Shown piece after piece: positions 30,624 through 43,286 of a stretch of 64,000 nt of DNA. The DNA lies in contig CAYVKL010000003.1 of NCBI GenBank assembly GCA_964452085.1, forward strand, positions 259,128 through 323,127, read 5' to 3'. The translations under genes and the position numbers were made by a program. The notes under the pieces were generated by a model. It worked only from the letters and a program-made list of their open reading frames with translations. It made no database searches and was not told the origin of the DNA. Source of the stretch: Methanobacterium sp964452085 (GTDB taxonomy: Archaea; Methanobacteriota; Methanobacteria; Methanobacteriales; Methanobacteriaceae). Position 1 is the first letter of the stretch. Each line of letters begins with the position of its first letter.

Positions 30624-32375
30624 TCAGGAACATCTATCGATAAAATTGTCCAGTTCTTCCATTATGGACATATTTTCATCATGAGAGAAATTTTCAGCAA
30701 TGTTTTTCCGGTATTCATCTAGTTTTAAGAGGAATTTCTCTATATCCTCCATTTCCAGTTCGTCATGGATCTCCCCATAACCTAATCTGTCCAGGTAGAG
30801 TGCATTCAAAATCTGTTCGAATTGTTTTTTCACTGGAACACTTAAAACCGGTTTGCCAAGATATAAAGCTTCACTAATTAGAGTGAATCCTCCATTGGCA
30901 ATTACCGCTCTGGACTGAGCCAAGTCTTTAAAGAAATCATCTTCATTAAAGCTTTTAAAATGTAGATTACCTTCTTTTTCATCACGGTGAAATCCGTATA
31001 CAATGAATATATCATCTAAATCTTTTAGGAGTTCAATTAACCTTAAATTAGAGTCGCTGGTCTGGTAAACCAGCACGTGCTCCCCATTATAAGGTTTCAA
31101 CCCCATGATCTCTTTTCGCAGTACTGGTGGGAAGTACTCTGCCTTTTTCGGATTCTTAAGGGGAGGATAATAATAACTGGTTATGAAATAACGTGTAGGC
31201 ATCTGTATAAATGATCTGACCACACTTTCAGCTGCTATGCGCTCAGTACGGTATTTACGAGGGACTTCTAATTCAGCCTGTGTTAACACATGCATATTGT
31301 CCAGGCTGAGTAGGGGTAGGCGCAGTATCTTAGATAAGAGGTTAGAATAAAATTCAAAATCGGATATAATTATCTGAGGCTTCACAGCCTTAGCAACACT
31401 GTACATCAGCCTTAAACTATTTTTCAAATCTCCAGGTAAATCTTTCATTCCTTTAATGAAGGTTTTAGTGTTTTGGACTGTGTTATCCTCATATACGGTG
31501 TTAAATCCGCCAATTTCATACACATTATCAAAATGTCTTGACAAATATTCATAAGCACGGTCTGATGCGAATATGTGAACTTCATTATTTTTGGTTAGAT
31601 GATCTAAAAGAACTTTGCCCCTTATGGCATGACCCATTCCCTCTCCACAGACTGAGTAAAGTATCCTCTTCTGACCAGGGTGGCCAAAAGTGTAATCCAG
31701 ATCTTCTGCACTTATCTGTTTACCTCGGAACTGGTAGAATGTGCTTTTTGCATATTTAAAAGCAACGTTACGCAAGCCTTCTTCTTGAAGACGGCGAGTA
31801 GAAACTAAAAGTTTCGGACTTCTAAGAACCTTAAATTGGCTAATTTCACCAATTCGTTCAATGTAATCCGTGTCCTCCCCAAAGTCAAGATCTTCATCAA
31901 ATCCTTCCACATCAAGATGTAATTGTTTGGTGGTGATAATCCCATAACAGCCTGCCCCATGGGGTTTAATATTTTCAACTCGTTTCATGAAAAAATTAGC
32001 AAAATCATGAGTTATTTTGTTTAAGAAACTATCACTAATGGGTGCTATCTGCGTTATGGCTATACCTAGCTCCCTTTGTTCGAATTCATCAATACATAAA
32101 TCCAGATAATCCCTGGTTAAAATAACATCGGAATCTAAAAAAAGCAAATAGTCTCCTTGGGCTGATTCTGCACCGCGGTTACGACCAGCTGCGGGCATTC
32201 CCCCTTCAACAACCCTACAATCCCATTCCTGTGCGATTTCTCTTGTACGGTCTTGGGAACCAGCATCAGCTACTATAATTTCATAGTCTTGAAAGTCCTG
32301 CCTTTTTATGCTCTCCAGGAGCGGTGGAAGATAACTTTCCTCATTAAATGTGGGTATTATAATAGATAACTTCAT
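30624..32375 (-). CDS. Two-domain glycosyltransferase: GT2 fused to MJ1255-type GT-B
   Basis: A 583-residue fusion. Residues 1-230 are a GT-A (family GT2) enzyme: LSIIIPTFNEESYLPPLLES, IIVADAGSQDRT and the metal-binding FLDSDVIL. Residues 235-583 are a GT-B enzyme of the MJ1255 type: ILYSVCGEGMGHAIRGKVLL, IIISDFEFYSNLLSKIL, ANGGFTLISEALYLGKPVLS (nucleotide-sugar site). One chain could add two sugars in sequence, or one half may guide the other. No membrane segment. A multipass membrane protein gene of unknown function lies 66 bases upstream on the same strand and may be co-transcribed. Product presumably a surface glycan or glycolipid. Confidence 0.83.
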   Translation of the reverse strand: MKLSIIIPTFNEESYLPPLLESIKRQDFQDYEIIVADAGSQDRTREIAQEWDCRVVEGGMPAAGRNRGAESAQGDYLLFLDSDVILTRDYLDLCIDEFEQRELGIAITQIAPISDSFLNKITHDFANFFMKRVENIKPHGAGCYGIITTKQLHLDVEGFDEDLDFGEDTDYIERIGEISQFKVLRSPKLLVSTRRLQEEGLRNVAFKYAKSTFYQFRGKQISAEDLDYTFGHPGQKRILYSVCGEGMGHAIRGKVLLDHLTKNNEVHIFASDRAYEYLSRHFDNVYEIGGFNTVYEDNTVQNTKTFIKGMKDLPGDLKNSLRLMYSVAKAVKPQIIISDFEFYSNLLSKILRLPLLSLDNMHVLTQAELEVPRKYRTERIAAESVVRSFIQMPTRYFITSYYYPPLKNPKKAEYFPPVLRKEIMGLKPYNGEHVLVYQTSDSNLRLIELLKDLDDIFIVYGFHRDEKEGNLHFKSFNEDDFFKDLAQSRAVIANGGFTLISEALYLGKPVLSVPVKKQFEQILNALYLDRLGYGEIHDELEMEDIEKFLLKLDEYRKNIAENFSHDENMSIMEELDNFIDRCS

Positions 32376-32441
32376 TTTCTCTTGTTTATTTTATTTTTTG
32401 CTTTTATTTAAATGATTTTTTTTAGATTCTAAATTTTAGAT

Positions 32442-33452
32442 CTAAAAATATGAAAATAAATTCCAAGTCATGAAAAAACCATCAGCACGGCCATGATATG
32501 TCTTAAAAAGGCTTTCTAAAGTGATTTTATCACTACCAGTGGTTTTTATTCTGATAACAGTCATGTTTCCCTGTTTCTCATTGCTTATAACGTTGTAATT
32601 GCTGAGATCTGGTTGTTCTATTGGGTTAATCACTTTAATTTCATGGTATTGGCTGTTGTTACCTGCAAGTTCCAGTGCCAGTCCAGAGAATACCACCAAA
32701 GATGAGAAAAGTATGGCTAGGAAAATCTGACGATATTTAAAAGGTGATCTAATGAAGTAAATGAAAAATAAGAGTGTTAGTCCAATCATAGAAGGTTGAC
32801 TGTATAAACCCCCATCAACCATCCCAATAAGAGCCAATGAAAGAGCAAAAGCTAATAAAATCCGGTTTACTGTTTTTCTCTCATTTAAGGAGAAAAGTCC
32901 AGAGAGGCAAGCTAGGGGAAGGGTGATTAAGATAAGATAAGCCCAGGGAATTACTTCAGAATACAAATTACCTGCTGTGTGAACATGATTAGGGACTAAT
33001 CCACCCATACTATCGGCTATAGTGCCAAAAACTGATTTGAACACGTGGGTGTGCATGGGGCTGGTGGTAGTGGCAGTGGGATTGACAGAAACAAAAATGG
33101 TGAAAAAGGATACACCGTATTTCAATCGAATTAAAAATTCAATTAAAATACCCACCACACATGTTACCAATATCAATATCAGGGTCCACTTAAGGTATTT
33201 CTGACCATCCGGACTGTAATTGGAAATTTTCTCCTTTAATGGTAATAAAAGCCGGTAATTGTTAATTAAAGAATTCAAAACAAGGAAACTTCCCATGATT
33301 ACCATGAGTAGAACTGCTTTGCCTTCTGATGATCCTGATAAAAGAGGCCATGTGATCATCATTACCAGTTCATCCAGTGGAGATGTGGCGTAAATAAACA
33401 ACCCCAAAAGTATTAAAATAATCCCCGTCAATCCAGTTCTGTCAATTTTCAC
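32442..33452 (-). CDS. Multipass membrane protein of unknown function
   Basis: A 336-residue protein with eight or nine hydrophobic segments, for example GIILILLGLFIYATSP, VLLMVIMGSFLVLNSLI, WTLILILVTCVVGILIEFLI, LILITLPLACLSGLFSL and IFLAILFSSLVVFSGLALEL. An outside loop near residue 130 has PTATTTSPMHTHVF and a second has GLVPNHVHTAGN, two His-containing loops of note. The C-terminal 70 residues form a soluble domain (IKVINPIEQPDLSNYNVISN, MTVIRIKTTGSDKI). I do not recognise the family. It lies directly upstream of the fusion glycosyltransferase on the same strand, so a role in surface glycan assembly is plausible but unproven. Confidence 0.65.
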   Translation of the reverse strand: MKIDRTGLTGIILILLGLFIYATSPLDELVMMITWPLLSGSSEGKAVLLMVIMGSFLVLNSLINNYRLLLPLKEKISNYSPDGQKYLKWTLILILVTCVVGILIEFLIRLKYGVSFFTIFVSVNPTATTTSPMHTHVFKSVFGTIADSMGGLVPNHVHTAGNLYSEVIPWAYLILITLPLACLSGLFSLNERKTVNRILLAFALSLALIGMVDGGLYSQPSMIGLTLLFFIYFIRSPFKYRQIFLAILFSSLVVFSGLALELAGNNSQYHEIKVINPIEQPDLSNYNVISNEKQGNMTVIRIKTTGSDKITLESLFKTYHGRADGFFMTWNLFSYF

Positions 33453-33490
33453 TTGATATCACCAAAAAAATGAATTAATTTCTTAAGTTT

Positions 33491-34402
33491 TTAACTCACT
33501 TCCAACATTCTTTCAACTGCTCTTCGAGCCTTATCAGCAATCTCCTTTGGAACAATAACCTTATATTTTTCCTCCATTAGAGATTCTTTAACTTTTTCCA
33601 AGGTATGAAGTTTCATATTCTCACATATGGCTTCATCAAGTAATGGATATATTAATTTGTCAGGGTTTTCCCTGCGTAATCGGGTCACCATGTCCACTTC
33701 AGTGCCTACCAGGAATGTTTTCTTTTTGGATGCACCCACATGATTAATCATTCCCCCTGTGCTTAGTATGTGGTCAGCCAGTTCCTGCACTTCAGAATCA
33801 CACTCTGGATGAACCAGAACATCTGCGTCAGGATAATTTTCCCGGGTAAATGCTATATCTGCTGGGTTGAACATTTTATGAACATAACAGTACCCAACCT
33901 CTGGTATGGGGATTATTTCCTTTTTAGTTTGTTGCTGTACAAACCAGGCCAGATTCATATCCGGACCGAAGAGTATTTGATCTGCATCCAAGCTTTCAAC
34001 CACCCGAACTGCATTGGCTGATGTGCAGAGAGTATCTGCCTCAGCTTTGGCTTCTGCCATAGTATTAACATATAAAACTACTGCCGCTTTTGGATATCTC
34101 TTTTTATATTTGCGAACTTCTTCAGCAGGCAACATGTGGGCCATAGGGCATTCAGCCTCTGGATCGGGGATGATAATCTTTTTAGTTGGGTTTAAAATGG
34201 CAGCAGTTTCTGCCATGAAATCAACCCCACAAAACACAACAAGATCAGAATCTTCGATCTGAGATGCTTTTATACATAACTCTAAAGAATCTCCCAAAAA
34301 GTCGGCTATCTCCTGTATTTCTGCTGTCTGATAATTATGAGCCAATATTATGGCATTTTTTTCTTTTTTAAGTTTAAGAATTTCTTTCTGCTCATGATTC
34401 AA
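33491..34402 (-). CDS. nadA: Quinolinate synthase NadA
   Basis: A 303-residue 4Fe-4S enzyme that condenses iminoaspartate with dihydroxyacetone phosphate to quinolinate for NAD synthesis. The three cluster Cys are recognisable in VVFCGVDFMAETAAIL, in the TLCTSANAVR segment and in HPECDSEV; AHNYQTAEIQEIADFLGDSL and MINHVGASKKKTFLVGTE bind substrate. The start is TTG at 34402 with AAAGGAGAG upstream; an ATG eight bases further in is out of frame. Size matches archaeal NadA. No nadB or nadC is in the window. Single gene. Confidence 0.93.
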   Translation of the reverse strand: MNHEQKEILKLKKEKNAIILAHNYQTAEIQEIADFLGDSLELCIKASQIEDSDLVVFCGVDFMAETAAILNPTKKIIIPDPEAECPMAHMLPAEEVRKYKKRYPKAAVVLYVNTMAEAKAEADTLCTSANAVRVVESLDADQILFGPDMNLAWFVQQQTKKEIIPIPEVGYCYVHKMFNPADIAFTRENYPDADVLVHPECDSEVQELADHILSTGGMINHVGASKKKTFLVGTEVDMVTRLRRENPDKLIYPLLDEAICENMKLHTLEKVKESLMEEKYKVIVPKEIADKARRAVERMLEVS

Positions 34403-34616
34403 CCTAATCTCTCCTTTACATTAGGTTCCTCGTATAAACGTCCATTGCAAGGACTATAAAAAAGGATAATAAAAAAATTGAGGTATTGATAAACTACTAT
34501 TTCGTGTATATATTTACCAACTAAATAAGATTTTCCTCAAAACTAGATTCTATTTAACCATCCTCAACTAAACCTGAATTAAAGATATTAGATTAATAGG
34601 CTTTACAACATCCAAA

Positions 34617-35396
34617 CTAATCAATTTCAGCACCCTCCAGAGCACAACTGCAGGGGCATTTTCTTTCTTTGGGAGTGTTAACTATGGAATTATAAATAAG
34701 TCGAGTCAATTCTTTCTTTTTTTCCTCCACTACCTCAAATACTTCATCTATAGTAACTTTTTCTGGTGATACTGATGCTGCGTAGTTGGAAATCATGCAT
34801 ATGCTGGTATAGCACATTTCAAGTTCACGAGCCAAAACTACTTCTGGAAGGCCTGTCATTCCCACCACTGCCCCTCCAATCTGCTGGAACATGCGGATCT
34901 CGGCAGGTGTTTCAAATCTAGGACCCTCGGTACACACATATACTCCTCCATCAATTAATCTCCCATCTACTTTTTCACCAGCGGATAATACTGTTTCTCT
35001 TAATTGGGGACAGTATGGTTGGGTTACATCCACATGAACTGCCCGGTCATTATAAAAAGTGAAAGGTCGGTTGTGGGTAAAGTCCAGGAAATCATCAGGT
35101 ATTATGAATTCACCAGGTTTTAAAGACTGTTCAAGAGACCCAACAGCGTTAGTAGCCAGGATACGGTCTACTCCCAACATTTTAAGGGCATAAACATTGG
35201 CACGGTAGTTTATCATATGGGGTGGGTCATCATGCCCCTCTTTATGGCGTGGCAAGAAAGCCACATCCATACCATTGAGCCTGAAGATAGATATGGTTGG
35301 AGATTCACCAAAAGGTGTTTCAAGTATTTTTTTCTCCTTTAAATCCCCCATTTCAACTATCTGGTAAACTCCTGTACCACCAATTATTCCCATCAT
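34617..35396 (-). CDS. Methylthioadenosine/methylthioinosine phosphorylase family protein
   Basis: A 259-residue purine nucleoside phosphorylase of the MTAP class. MGIIGGTGVY begins the phosphate site, LPRHKEGHDDPPHMINYRAN and ATNAVGSLEQSLKPGEFIIP follow, and VVGMTGLPEVVLARELEMCY is the purine-binding stretch. In methanogens the studied homologue prefers 5'-methylthioinosine, formed after deamination, in methionine salvage; that substrate is likely here but not certain. The C-terminus ends with a short Cys-rich CPCSC tail, which is unusual. Two Met codons lie at 35396 and 35393. rtcB is upstream on the same strand with a 150-base gap. Confidence 0.88.
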   Translation of the reverse strand: MMGIIGGTGVYQIVEMGDLKEKKILETPFGESPTISIFRLNGMDVAFLPRHKEGHDDPPHMINYRANVYALKMLGVDRILATNAVGSLEQSLKPGEFIIPDDFLDFTHNRPFTFYNDRAVHVDVTQPYCPQLRETVLSAGEKVDGRLIDGGVYVCTEGPRFETPAEIRMFQQIGGAVVGMTGLPEVVLARELEMCYTSICMISNYAASVSPEKVTIDEVFEVVEEKKKELTRLIYNSIVNTPKERKCPCSCALEGAEID

Positions 35397-35550
35397 GCCG
35401 TTGATCTCCCCTTGAGTAATTCCAATTCTGTGTGATTCCGATTCCTTTGATAATTCCTTATTAATTGAAACTTAATTTCAATCTTAAAATCCCTTAATGA
35501 GTTAATGATAATTTCATAAAATAGTCAAAAAACTATTTTAATCATTAGGA

Positions 35551-36999
<1,449 letters not shown>

Positions 37000-37413
37000 A
37001 ATAATCAGATCTCCTTAATTTAATCTCAAATCTCCTTAATTTAATCATTACTCAATAAGATGCATTCTTTAAACTAGATATTCCATTAAGATATGATAAT
37101 ATTCTTTTTATTCAACATTATTCAAAATACAATTTGGGTTACTGCTACGTTCAGTTACTAGAATTTATTATGTTTATCTCCTATACCAAGATTTCGATTT
37201 AACATATTTTTTATCATAAATTAGCATGTTTTTTCACAACTTATCATTCCAATCTATCGAAATAAATAAACCAAAAAAAGGATTTTTAAGTAAAAATAAA
37301 GAAATTAAAGGAGAAATTAATATCAGATAATTTTCAGAATATGAATTAATTAAAATAAACCTAGAATACAATAATTTTTAACCAGATCTTAGAAATGACG
37401 GAGATTATTTAAA
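37000..37413. other. AT-rich divergent intergenic region
   Basis: A 414-base gap between rtcB (minus) and a small unknown gene (plus). Strongly AT-rich with no coding frame, RNA gene or clear palindrome. The start of rtcB transcription and a TATA element for the plus-strand gene must lie here; the stretch TAATTTTTAA near 37372-37381 is a candidate. Confidence 0.35.
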
Positions 37414-37770
37414 ATGGAATCCAAAGATGTGGAAATTACTGAAAAAGATGTTATGAGCATGATGAATTTTTTCACCCGTGTCCCACCACTAATGTTGAAA
37501 ATGGTAGTGAACAGGAATAATAACGTTGTTAAATCCTTTGAATCTCAAATAAAAGATTATTATGATAATTTAAGTGATGAAGAAATTGTTAAAGTTAGGA
37601 AAGTACTGGAAATGCCAGTTGGAGAACTTCAAAGAATATTAAGCCATGCTTACCTTGAAACGGGTCAAAAACAGTTGAAAATATTGGCCAACCCTAAATC
37701 CAGAGATTTTATTGAAGGAAACCTGAAAGAACTTAAAACTTTATTGTTCCCCAATAATAGGATTAATTGA
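37414..37770 (+). CDS. Small helical protein of unknown function
   Basis: I do not recognise this 118-residue protein. It appears entirely alpha-helical, with charged amphipathic stretches (VEITEKDVMSMMNFFTRVPP, IKDYYDNLSDEEIVKVRKVL, GELQRILSHAYLETGQKQLK). No Cys, no membrane segment and no signal peptide. The length, codon use and lack of internal stops suggest a real gene. It converges with the metzincin gene; the stop codons are only eight bases apart. Confidence 0.6.
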   Translation: MESKDVEITEKDVMSMMNFFTRVPPLMLKMVVNRNNNVVKSFESQIKDYYDNLSDEEIVKVRKVLEMPVGELQRILSHAYLETGQKQLKILANPKSRDFIEGNLKELKTLLFPNNRIN

Positions 37771-37778
37771 TTTATGAA

Positions 37779-38876
37779 TTAAAAAAAGCTATTTTTAGAA
37801 TTATTCAAGATATTTCCCACTTGATTACTGGACATGTTAGGGAGAATATCCTTACGATAAAGTATCCTCATCATGGTTTTATCTAAATCAGAGTATTTAG
37901 TGAAATCTGGACCATACTGGCATAATGCACTGTTTTTATTCTGATTATGGTGCAAACCAAGTCCATGCGCCAATTCATGAATTATAACATGCGATCGTCG
38001 TTGTTGACTTTTTTGGTCAGTTCCAATTATTACTCTGGCTTTAAATATTTCCCCGGCAGAGTTACCACCATAAATACCACTGGTACTCACCATCCACATC
38101 GTGAATCCATCTACTCTTAATGGGTTAACTGAAAATCGGGTGAATTCTGAATGAGGGATGAAATATATCTCCATATCCGGTTCCATCTGATTTTGATTAT
38201 CAATTTTAAGCTGAAACTCTTTAACATTTGCATTTATATCATTAATAGCACGATTTAAAGTATCTAAATCCTCTTTAGTGGGCGTGCCAATTACTTTGAT
38301 TCTGACAACGTTAATATTCCACTTACCAACCTTATTGTAACTATTTCCATAATCATCTGGACTGAAAGCACTTTCCATAAATGTATTGATTTCGTCATCA
38401 CTGTATTTTTCATTTTCATTAGAAGTGAATACACCGTAACTGCCACTTTGATAGGTAATTATTCCTGCAGCTACAATAATTATTGCCATAACACCCATAA
38501 TTGCGCTGATCCGAAACAAGTTACCTGCTAGATGACTTTTATTTTCTCCTTCACCATCCCCACTATCAGGATAAGAATCAGAGGATTTATCAAATGGTGA
38601 AATATCTTCAGATTGAAGATTATAGTCTATGGAATGATCATTGTCGATTGGCAGATTATTATTAATGTGCTGATGGTTATCCATTTTCAGATTCTCATCA
38701 ACAGAATCAACAACAAAATCATTATCAAACAAATCATCATCGGGATTAGCTCCCTTCAGAGATTCTACATATTTAAGAGGGGCACCACAATGGCACTTAT
38801 CCTCAAAATCATCAGGAGATTCATCTTCTTTAAGTTCATAATATCCCCCACAATTTTCACAGATCAGATAAGGCAT
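37779..38876 (-). CDS. Membrane-anchored metzincin-type protease with N-terminal zinc ribbon
   Basis: A 365-residue protein in three parts. Residues 1-40 are a zinc ribbon (CENCGGYYEL, then DKCHCGAPLKYV). Residues 45-115 are an acidic, Asn/Asp-rich linker. One membrane segment (ISAIMGVMAIIIVAAGIITY, about 125-145) is followed by an exported catalytic domain of about 210 residues with VIIHELAHGLGLHHNQNKN near residue 297, an H-E-x-x-H-x-x-G-x-x-H zinc site, and a downstream Met (KTMMRILY) that may be the Met-turn of metzincins. It should cleave proteins or peptides at the cell surface. Exact family (matrixin- or archaemetzincin-like) is not certain. Confidence 0.75.
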   Translation of the reverse strand: MPYLICENCGGYYELKEDESPDDFEDKCHCGAPLKYVESLKGANPDDDLFDNDFVVDSVDENLKMDNHQHINNNLPIDNDHSIDYNLQSEDISPFDKSSDSYPDSGDGEGENKSHLAGNLFRISAIMGVMAIIIVAAGIITYQSGSYGVFTSNENEKYSDDEINTFMESAFSPDDYGNSYNKVGKWNINVVRIKVIGTPTKEDLDTLNRAINDINANVKEFQLKIDNQNQMEPDMEIYFIPHSEFTRFSVNPLRVDGFTMWMVSTSGIYGGNSAGEIFKARVIIGTDQKSQQRRSHVIIHELAHGLGLHHNQNKNSALCQYGPDFTKYSDLDKTMMRILYRKDILPNMSSNQVGNILNNSKNSFF

Positions 38877-38949
38877 AGTGAATCACAACCAATAGATATT
38901 AACAGATTATATCCCAATAATACGAATGTAAGTAAAAATTAACATGTTT

Positions 38950-39411
38950 CTATGTATCTAAAATCACCTGCACCATGCATCCATCTTTTTTCTCAATTTC
39001 CATGAGATGAAATGTCACCGCCTTAACTTCATCTCTTACTTCATGTTTTAAACTGTTAAATTTCTCCCCCCAAATCTCAGAACTTATTTCGAATTCTCCT
39101 CTTTCTTTTGGTGTTATTTGGACCCTAAACTCGGAAAAAACCAATCCTTCATAATCATGAAGAAAAAGTAATTCACTTAACCAGTCATAAAGAAGTGCTT
39201 TTAAATCCTCAGATTCCAGTAAGATCTCTCTTTTAACTTTCTGCTTTATGCTGGATGTGTCAGTCATGACTTCAAAGGTTGCTAACCCAGCATTTTGAAA
39301 GGCTTCCTCCAAATTATCACCATAAGCACGAAAACCCACATCTGCAGTTACATCGAAAAATTCGAATTTGGAACTTTTAAGATCAGAATCCCTTTTAATT
39401 TTGTTATCCAC
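38950..39411 (-). CDS. Archease
   Basis: A 153-residue protein of the archease family, whose archaeal members activate RtcB by promoting its guanylation. The conserved start FEFFDVTADVGFRAYG provides metal-binding Asp residues, EDLKALLYDWLSELLFLHDY forms the central part and GEKFNSLKHEVRDEVKAVTF the C-terminal strand and acidic site. It is close to rtcB on the same strand but separated from it by the metzincin gene and the short convergent gene. The first 15 residues (IKRDSDLKSS) are a variable extension. VAT lies just upstream (46-base gap), so the two may be co-transcribed. Confidence 0.9.
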   Translation of the reverse strand: MDNKIKRDSDLKSSKFEFFDVTADVGFRAYGDNLEEAFQNAGLATFEVMTDTSSIKQKVKREILLESEDLKALLYDWLSELLFLHDYEGLVFSEFRVQITPKERGEFEISSEIWGEKFNSLKHEVRDEVKAVTFHLMEIEKKDGCMVQVILDT

Positions 39412-39457
39412 GTATTAAACTCCTATTAATAGAAAATTTTAATATGGCCTGTATTTA

Positions 39458-41740
<2,283 letters not shown>

Positions 41741-41970
41741 TCTAATCCCTCCATGAGAGTTAAAATGAATTATAATCCAATTGAATTATAATCTGTTTCC
41801 TTCAAACTTATTACTTTTCTTGTGAGGTTTAATCTATGTGGAAGATGATTTAAATTTTTGGTGATTTACCCATACATCCACACTTTTGATACATGATTAC
41901 TTCTCAACTGCTCTCTATCTCTTGCTTTATATAGGTTAAACGCCTCATTTCATAGTAGGAGCGTGATAAT

Positions 41971-42159
41971 ATGCAAAAAAGTTACAGAAACAACCGGATT
42001 CCCGATTTAAGAAGAAAAACAAATTATAAAGCTGAAATAGACTTGCGTTACCTTGGTATGCGATACTTCGTTCCAATGATAATCATGGTTACTGTAATTA
42101 TGATAAGTGTGATGATGGTTGCGGCAACTCCCAATTCTAACTTCCCTTCGAATTTTTAA
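41971..42159 (+). CDS. Small single-span membrane protein, unknown
   Basis: A 62-residue protein with a basic N-terminal half (RIPDLRRKTNYKAEIDLR) and one membrane segment (YFVPMIIMVTVIMISVMMVA), ending in a short Asn/Pro/Ser tail. AGGAGCGTGATAAT directly before the ATG is a good ribosome binding site, and a TATA-like TTATATAGG lies at 41928-41936. I know no family. Supported as a gene by the translation signals; no function can be given. Confidence 0.5.
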   Translation: MQKSYRNNRIPDLRRKTNYKAEIDLRYLGMRYFVPMIIMVTVIMISVMMVAATPNSNFPSNF

Positions 42160-42215
42160 TCAGCCTAATGAAAAGCGATAGAATTAATCAGAAGATTGAA
42201 TCAGCTACGCAAAAT

Positions 42216-42558
42216 TTAATGAATTTTATTTAAAATTTTAAATTCTGTTCCTTTGTTTGTGTCAATCATAATTTCACCATCAATTTGGCCAACAAGATTA
42301 TTAACTAATTCCAAGCCAATAGAATCTGTTTTTTTTAAAGTCAAAATTTTCTGGTAATCCAACCCATCATCAAAAAACAATTAATGTGGGTTTCGTCTTA
42401 GTTTCAAGTTCAACAGTTATAGAACCCTTTTTATCTGGGAAAGCAAATTTAAGACTATTAGTCACCAGTTCATTAATAATTAAACCAAGGTGTATGGCTG
42501 TTTCAATATTTATTTCGATATTTTGAATTTTAATAATTGGCTTAATTGTGCCAATCAA
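42216..42558 (-). pseudogene. Remnant of a histidine kinase HATPase domain
   Basis: The minus strand encodes a broken kinase C-terminus. The first part reads IETAIHLGLIINELVTNSLK and AFPDKKGSITVELETKTK, the N-box of a HATPase domain. After TLIVF the frame meets two stop codons; in another frame the sequence continues as DDGLDYQKI, then KKTDSIGLELVNNLVGQIDG and TNKGTEFKI up to a stop. Several codons of the DNGVGLPE region are missing at the junction. The rest of the kinase is absent. It closely resembles the last 110 residues of the intact kinase at 8478-11756, including the DSLGL and NQIDG motifs, so it derives from that family. Confidence 0.75.
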
Positions 42559-42763
42559 ATGCCATATGTGTAAAAATTATCTGAAACCAGTTTTTCAGCG
42601 TATTATTTAAAGTTTATATTGGCTAATATTACGTTAAATGTATAATTTGCCATGGATGGTCATGGAATTTACCCCGCTTTGACTATCCTTGAGAATATCT
42701 TAAGATTTTTAAGATTTAAAACTTTATTAGGCTTGAAAAAACAATTCAAAATTCAATTTAAGA

Positions 42764-43132
42764 TCATTGAGTAGGTTCTGGAGTAGGTTCAGGAGTAGGT
42801 TCAGGTGTTGGTTCTGGAGTAGGTTCAGGTGTTGGTTCTGGAGTTGTAATACCCGTATCAGTGTTTCCACTAGTTGTTCCAGTGCTGGTTGATGATCTAC
42901 TGGTCGTTCGACTAGAAGTTGCCTGATTAGAAGTAACAGCATTGTTAGACTCATCACTTACTACAGTGGTATTAGTTGAATTAATATTAGAGCCATTATT
43001 ATAAACTACAGATGTTAAAAGAGATTTTGAATCAGTCCCAGATCCTGAAGCCCAGGGAATACCATACAAACCAATGCATAAAATTAGTATGATGGGCACC
43101 AGGCCACACATCAATTTGCGATCTTTGTTCAT
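42764..43132 (-). CDS. Exported protein with Thr/Ser-rich body and PEPT-repeat tail
   Basis: A 122-residue protein with an N-terminal membrane or signal segment (LVPIILILCIGLYGIPWASG), a Ser/Thr/Asn-rich body with several N-glycosylation sequons, and a C-terminal tail of seven P-E-P-T units. It has the same layout as the protein at 13914-14198. Such tails are extended and often span the cell wall. The tail is encoded by 12-base tandem repeats (42771-42845), so its length may vary between strains. No catalytic motif. It faces away from the DUF1616 gene and could mark the border of the surface-gene block. Confidence 0.6.
   Translation of the reverse strand: MNKDRKLMCGLVPIILILCIGLYGIPWASGSGTDSKSLLTSVVYNNGSNINSTNTTVVSDESNNAVTSNQATSSRTTSRSSTSTGTTSGNTDTGITTPEPTPEPTPEPTPEPTPEPTPEPTQ
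42771..42845. repeat. Tandem 12-base repeat encoding PEPT units
   Basis: About six copies of a 12-base unit (GGTTCTGGAGTA and GGTTCAGGTGTT variants, plus strand) run in tandem inside the 3' end of the exported-protein gene. Each encodes Pro-Glu-Pro-Thr on the minus strand. Copy number could change by slippage without changing frame. Confidence 0.75.
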
Positions 43133-43286
43133 ATTTAGACACCTTTTATATGTTATTTACTCTAACTGTAATAAATATTATGATATCCAATTTAAGATAA
43201 TTCAAATGGGAGATAATTCAAATGGGCATGAATTTAATAAGTAATTATTTTTAATTTAATGGTAGATATGAATACGGAGGATAATA

